Assembly: GCA_016213325.1 (NCBI GenBank)
Contig: JACRAY010000009.1
Coordinates: forward strand, 186,001-250,000
From: Burkholderiales bacterium
Lineage (GTDB): Bacteria; Pseudomonadota; Gammaproteobacteria; Burkholderiales; Burkholderiaceae_C
Direction: 5' to 3'
Length of the DNA stretch: 64,000 nt
The translations under genes and the position numbers were made by a program. The notes below the pieces were generated by a model, which was not told the DNA's origin, ran no database searches, and saw only the letters and a program-made list of their open reading frames with translations. The stretch's first letter is position 1. The number at the start of each line of letters is the position of its first letter. Positions 60,783-64,000 of the stretch are shown in pieces.

Positions 60783-61682
60783 TCAGTGTTCCTCGCCGGG
60801 CGCGTCGGGTGCGGCACGCGACCGCAGCGCCGTGGCCGCGATGCCGCTGGCAATGATGAGCCCCATGCCCAGCCAGCCCATGAGCGGGATCTCGTCGCCG
60901 AACAGCACCAGCCCGTAAAGCGCGCCCATCACGAGTCCCGAGTATTGCAGGTTGGCGACCACCAGGGTGGCGCCCTGGCCGTAGGCGCGCGTCAGGCACA
61001 GCTGTCCCAGCGCCGCGAGCAGCCCCACCGGCAGCAGCCATGCAGCGTGCAGCCAGTTCCACGGCGACACGCCCGTGAACAGCATGCCGATAGCGCCGCC
61101 CACCGCACCGCCCGATGCGAAGTAGAAGACGGTGCGCACATCGGGCTCGCCGATGCGCCCGAGCGCCATCACCTGCATGTAGGCGAAGGCGGCCGTCAGG
61201 CCCGACATCAGCCCGACCAGTGCCGCGAAGCCCTGGTTGGCGCCGATGGACGGCCTGAGCATCAGCACCACGCCGGCGAAGCCGGCGATGACGGTGAGTG
61301 CCAGCGGTCCCTGGCGCAGGGGCAGGCCCTTGTTCTCGCGCGGGTTCCAGGTGATGAGCGCGCCGCCCACCAGGAAGGCCGCGATCCAGACGCTGCTCAT
61401 GTAATTGAGTGTGAGGGCGGTGGCAATCGGCAGCCCGGCGATCGCATAGAACCAGGCGCCCAGCGACACCACGCCGACCAGGCTGCGCCATGCGTGCATG
61501 GCGGGGTAGTGCGTGGCGAGGGGGACGCGCACCGACCGCGCCCACAGCGCCATGCAGGCCATGCCGATCACGCCGCGGTAGAACACGAGCTCCGAGGTAG
61601 TAAACCAGGCCGAGGCGAACTTCACGCACACCGCCATGGTGGCGAAGAAGAACGAGGCCGCCAGCATCCACAGGGCTTGCAT
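60783..61682 (-). CDS. EamA/DMT superfamily transporter
   Basis: A 299-residue membrane protein with ten helices in two EamA halves. Typical segments are FATMAVCVKFASAWFTTSELVFYRG and LNYMSSVWIAAFLV, with FGDEIPLMGWLGMGLII in the second half. The substrate is not evident; the family exports amino acids or other metabolites. The start codon overlaps the stop of the LeuD-like gene in ATGA, and the sulfurtransferase begins one base beyond its stop. Confidence 0.9.
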   Translation of the reverse strand: MQALWMLAASFFFATMAVCVKFASAWFTTSELVFYRGVIGMACMALWARSVRVPLATHYPAMHAWRSLVGVVSLGAWFYAIAGLPIATALTLNYMSSVWIAAFLVGGALITWNPRENKGLPLRQGPLALTVIAGFAGVVLMLRPSIGANQGFAALVGLMSGLTAAFAYMQVMALGRIGEPDVRTVFYFASGGAVGGAIGMLFTGVSPWNWLHAAWLLPVGLLAALGQLCLTRAYGQGATLVVANLQYSGLVMGALYGLVLFGDEIPLMGWLGMGLIIASGIAATALRSRAAPDAPGEEH

Positions 61683-62326
61683 CAGTGCGGATACATCCGG
61701 CTGAGCCAGGGCTGCCGCGCGAGGCGCTCGCGTTCGAAGGCTTCGATGCGCGCGCGGTGCGACAGCGTTGCGCCGATCCAGTCGACGTCCTGCGTGAGCA
61801 GCAGCTGCTCGCGCGCGCTGAGCTGGAAGCGAGCCAGCAGGGTGCCCGCACGGAGGGTGCCGGCCGGCACGTCGATGTCGACGTGCACGACGCCGGCTGC
61901 CGACAGCGCGAACAGGCGGTCCACGTCGGGTGCATCGAGCACGATCGCCGCCACGCCGTTCAGCGCGCAGTTCTGCCGGAAGATGTCGCCGAAGCTGGGC
62001 GCGAGCACGGCGCGCAAGCCGTAGTCGCGCAGCGCCCACACGGCGTGTTCGCGGCTGGAGCCGCAGCCGAAGTTGTCGCGGGCCAGCAGAACGGTGGCGC
62101 CCGCCAGCTCCGGCCGGTTCAGCACGAAGCCAGGGTCGGGCCGGCGCTTCGAATGGTCGGTGCCGAGGTCGCCGGGGTCGAGGTAGCGCCAGTTGTCGAA
62201 CAGCACGGCGCCGTAGCCACTGCGCGCGGTGGAGCGGCCGTACTGCTTGGGGAAGATGGCGTCGGTGTCGACGTTGCGCCGGTCCAGCGGCACCAGCACG
62301 CCTGAATAATTGGAATCTGACCCCAA
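61682..62326 (-). CDS. 3-isopropylmalate dehydratase small subunit-like protein (LeuD), orphan
   Basis: A 214-residue swivel-domain protein with the LeuD signature NVDTDAIFPKQYG and GCGSSREHAVWALRDYG. It starts at a TTG (62324-62326) inside a near-perfect inverted repeat, so the first nine residues (about MGSDSNYSG) derive from repeat DNA and the native start may be lost. No LeuC large subunit or leuB is adjacent, which is unusual. It may serve another isopropylmalate or homoaconitate-type dehydratase, or be a spare copy. The EamA gene is fused by overlap downstream. Confidence 0.82.
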   Translation of the reverse strand: MGSDSNYSGVLVPLDRRNVDTDAIFPKQYGRSTARSGYGAVLFDNWRYLDPGDLGTDHSKRRPDPGFVLNRPELAGATVLLARDNFGCGSSREHAVWALRDYGLRAVLAPSFGDIFRQNCALNGVAAIVLDAPDVDRLFALSAAGVVHVDIDVPAGTLRAGTLLARFQLSAREQLLLTQDVDWIGATLSHRARIEAFERERLARQPWLSRMYPH

Positions 62327-62336
62327 TTGTTCAGGC
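62300..62336. repeat. Near-perfect inverted repeat spanning the Rieske stop and LeuD start
   Basis: The arms GCCTGAATAATTGG (62300-62313) and CCAATTGTTCAGGC (62323-62336) pair over 14 bases with one G-U and a nine-base loop AATCTGACC. It contains the stop codon of the Rieske gene and the TTG start of the LeuD-like gene. The core AATTGG...CCAATT with GGGGTCAGATT resembles dispersed repeats seen in other proteobacteria, from memory. Confidence 0.75.
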
Positions 62337-63476
62337 CGCGAAGGCGCGCGGGCCCATCACGCCGCGATACCACTCGTGGAAGTGCTGCATGCCGTCTTCC
62401 ATGGGGCTCTGGTAGGGGCCCACCTCGTTGTCGCCGCGCTCCAACAGGGCCTTGCGGCCCGCATCCATGCGCAGCGCGATCTCGTCGTCCTCGACGCAGG
62501 TCTCCATGTAGGCGGCCCGCTCGGCGTCGACGAACTCGCGCTCGAAAGCTGCGATCTCCTCCGGGTAGAAGAACTCCACCACGTTCAGCGTCTTCTGCGG
62601 CCCGCGCGGGTACAGCGTGGAGACCACCAGCACGTTGGGGTACCACTCGAGCATCACGTTGGGGTACAGCGTGAGCCAGATGGCTCCGTGCTTCGGCTGC
62701 TTGCCGCCCTGGTACTGCAGCACCGCGTCATGCCACTTGCGGTACACGTCGGAGCCCGGCTTGCCCAGCGCGTTGGCCACGCCGACCGTCTGCACCGAAT
62801 GGTGCGTGCCGAATTCCCAGCGCAGGTCGTCGCAGGTCACGAAGTTGCCCAGCCCCGGGTGGAACGGGCCCACGTGGTAGTCCTCCAGGTAGACCTCGAT
62901 GAAGGTCTTCCAGTTGTAGTCCACCTCGTGCAGTTCCACGTGGTCCAGCACATAGCCCGCGAAGTCCAGGTCGGCGCGCGGGCCGATGTGGCCCAGGGCC
63001 TGCTGCACGTCGAAGCCGTTCTTCTCGAACACCAGCCCGTTCCACACCTGCACGTCGTAGTTGTTCAGGTCCAGGCACGGGTCGTGCGCGAAATGCGGTG
63101 CGCCCAGCAGCGTGCCCGCCTTGGCCCCGCCGCCGGCGCTGTAGGTCCACCGGTGTAACGGGCACACGATATTGCCCCCACCCTTCGACGGCGCCTGCAC
63201 CGAGCCGCGCCCCTTGAGCATGACGGCCTGCCGGTGGCGGCACACGTTGGAGATGAGCTCTACACCTTTGGGCGTGCGCACGAGCGCGCGGCCCTCGCCT
63301 TCCTGCGGGAGCGCGTAGTAATCGCCGACCTCGGGCACTGCAAGTTCGTGCCCCAGGTAGCGGGCACCGTGCTGGTAGATCAGCTCCATCTCGCGCGAAA
63401 AGAGCGCCTCGTCGAAGTAGCTGCTGACAGGAAGTTGGCTTGCGGCCTGCTGTAGCTGAAGACTTAAATCAGACAT
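62331..63476 (-). CDS. Rieske aromatic-ring-hydroxylating / choline-monooxygenase-type oxygenase alpha subunit
   Basis: A 381-residue Rieske oxygenase. The cluster is CRHR... and CPLHRW (Cys-x-His and Cys-x2-His); the mononuclear iron site is YLEDYHVGPFHPGL (Asp, His, His). It lacks a second subunit gene and a reductase gene nearby, so it relies on partners elsewhere. Related families act on aromatic acids, choline or quaternary amines. The substrate is unknown. Its stop lies in the inverted repeat shared with the LeuD-like gene. Confidence 0.9.
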   Translation of the reverse strand: MSDLSLQLQQAASQLPVSSYFDEALFSREMELIYQHGARYLGHELAVPEVGDYYALPQEGEGRALVRTPKGVELISNVCRHRQAVMLKGRGSVQAPSKGGGNIVCPLHRWTYSAGGGAKAGTLLGAPHFAHDPCLDLNNYDVQVWNGLVFEKNGFDVQQALGHIGPRADLDFAGYVLDHVELHEVDYNWKTFIEVYLEDYHVGPFHPGLGNFVTCDDLRWEFGTHHSVQTVGVANALGKPGSDVYRKWHDAVLQYQGGKQPKHGAIWLTLYPNVMLEWYPNVLVVSTLYPRGPQKTLNVVEFFYPEEIAAFEREFVDAERAAYMETCVEDDEIALRMDAGRKALLERGDNEVGPYQSPMEDGMQHFHEWYRGVMGPRAFAA

Positions 63477-63601
63477 TTCACCTGACCTAGAGACTCCCCC
63501 TATGAAGGGGCAGGGAAGCGCTGGGGCGCTCAAGAGAGAGGGGATTCTACCCGCGGAGTGTCCCCGGCCTAAAATCAACGCTTTGACGAACCTCCTTTTG
63601 C

Positions 63602-63829
63602 ATGCCCAAGGCCCCATTCAAGACCCCGGCGAGCTACGAAGCCGCCCTGCAGGAGCTCGAGGAGCTCACCGCGCTCATCGAATCCGGCCAGCTGCCGCTG
63701 GAACAGCTGCTGGCAGGCTACGAGAGGGGCGCCGAGCTCCTGAAGTTCTGCCGGGACAAGCTGCAGGCCGTGGAGTCCCAGATCAAGGTGCTGGACGAAG
63801 GCACGCTCAAGCCGTGGACGCAAGAGTGA
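63602..63829 (+). CDS. xseB: Exodeoxyribonuclease VII small subunit
   Basis: A 75-residue XseB. The signature [34 protein letters not shown] region (residues ~5-35) and the C-terminal [14 protein letters not shown] form the helical subunit that oligomerizes on XseA. The stop overlaps the ispA GTG start in GTGA. The xseB-ispA-dxs order is common in proteobacteria. A TAAAAT hexamer lies near 63570, a possible -10. Confidence 0.95.
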   Translation: MPKAPFKTPASYEAALQELEELTALIESGQLPLEQLLAGYERGAELLKFCRDKLQAVESQIKVLDEGTLKPWTQE

Positions 63830-64000
63830 CTTTTTCCCTGTCTTCATGGTCTGCCGGGCGGCTGGAGCGCGTCGAGCAGGCCCTGTCGCAATGGGTCCCG
63901 GCCGACGCGCCCGCCGGCCTGGGCGAAGCCATGCGCTACGCCGTGCTCGATGGCGGCAAGCGGCTGCGCCCTTTGCTGGCGCTGGCCGCGGCCGAGTCGG
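63826..64000 (+). CDS. ispA: Polyprenyl synthetase IspA (farnesyl diphosphate synthase), partial
   Basis: Only the first 58 codons lie in the window; the gene continues past base 64000. The start is GTG at 63826, overlapping xseB. The segment [22 protein letters not shown] is the GGKRxRP motif of trans-isoprenyl diphosphate synthases, and the xseB neighbour supports IspA. The aspartate-rich DDxxD motifs are beyond the window. Confidence 0.88.
   Translation, partial: MTFSLSSWSAGRLERVEQALSQWVPADAPAGLGEAMRYAVLDGGKRLRPLLALAAAES

Overview
The window is about 64 kb of GC-rich chromosomal DNA from a betaproteobacterium, most probably Burkholderiales, family Comamonadaceae (Ramlibacter/Variovorax-like). 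This rests on high GC in almost every gene, GTG and TTG starts, the thrB - DUF2782 - polA neighbourhood, the xseB-ispA pair and the many tricarballylate, tripartite and aromatic catabolic genes. The genus is an inference. Coding density is very high: no gene-free stretch exceeds about 150 bases. I see no insertion sequence, prophage, CRISPR array, rRNA or replication origin.

Layout. 1-6.6 kb: a PcaC-like decarboxylase, an SDR dehydrogenase, a FitAB/VapBC-type toxin-antitoxin pair, tcuAB for tricarballylate oxidation, an SRPBCC protein, glutaminase, and a GntR regulator. 6.7-19.6 kb: one long co-directional operon, divergent from that GntR gene. It encodes a cytochrome P450, a phthalate-type reductase, a complete Liv-type ABC importer, a frameshifted RidA gene, an acyl-CoA ligase, three RraA/LigK-like genes in a row, a LigJ-like hydratase and a LigB-type extradiol dioxygenase, and ends in a strong terminator next to two tRNA genes (Lys, Ala). 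It reads as an uptake and ring-cleavage pathway for an unknown, probably oxygenated or methoxylated, aromatic compound.

19.9-39.7 kb: mixed metabolism and signalling. This stretch holds a SAF-domain dehydrogenase, a PhyH dioxygenase, a hydrolase, an S41 protease, a membrane Ser/Thr kinase with a partner protein, a CZB protein, GMP reductase, UvrD, a TPR protein, an unusual hybrid histidine kinase, a five-gene operon for an ABC-2 exporter with FecR-like and membrane partners, and thrB. 39.8-53.5 kb: polA, a tautomerase, an internally deleted dienelactone hydrolase, a ZIP transporter, a Gly/Gln-rich repeat protein with a DUF4142 partner, DUF72, a second UvrD-like helicase, a phosphatase, two tandem alpha/beta hydrolases and a Na+/H+ antiporter.

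53.6-58.6 kb: an arsenic module. It has an ArrA-like molybdopterin catalytic subunit with a Tat signal and a possible lipobox, an ArrB-like four-cluster ferredoxin, a TorD-type chaperone, and a convergent ACR3 arsenite exporter. No ArrC membrane anchor is present. 58.7-64 kb: small disordered or lipoprotein genes, a hemerythrin-like protein lacking expected ligands, a sulfurtransferase, an EamA transporter, an orphan LeuD-like protein, a Rieske oxygenase, xseB and the start of ispA.

The most notable points are the aromatic operon, the arr-acr3 module, and a repeated bipartite upstream element TCCTAC-N18-CCGACA found before three small stress-type genes, with a looser version before a fourth.
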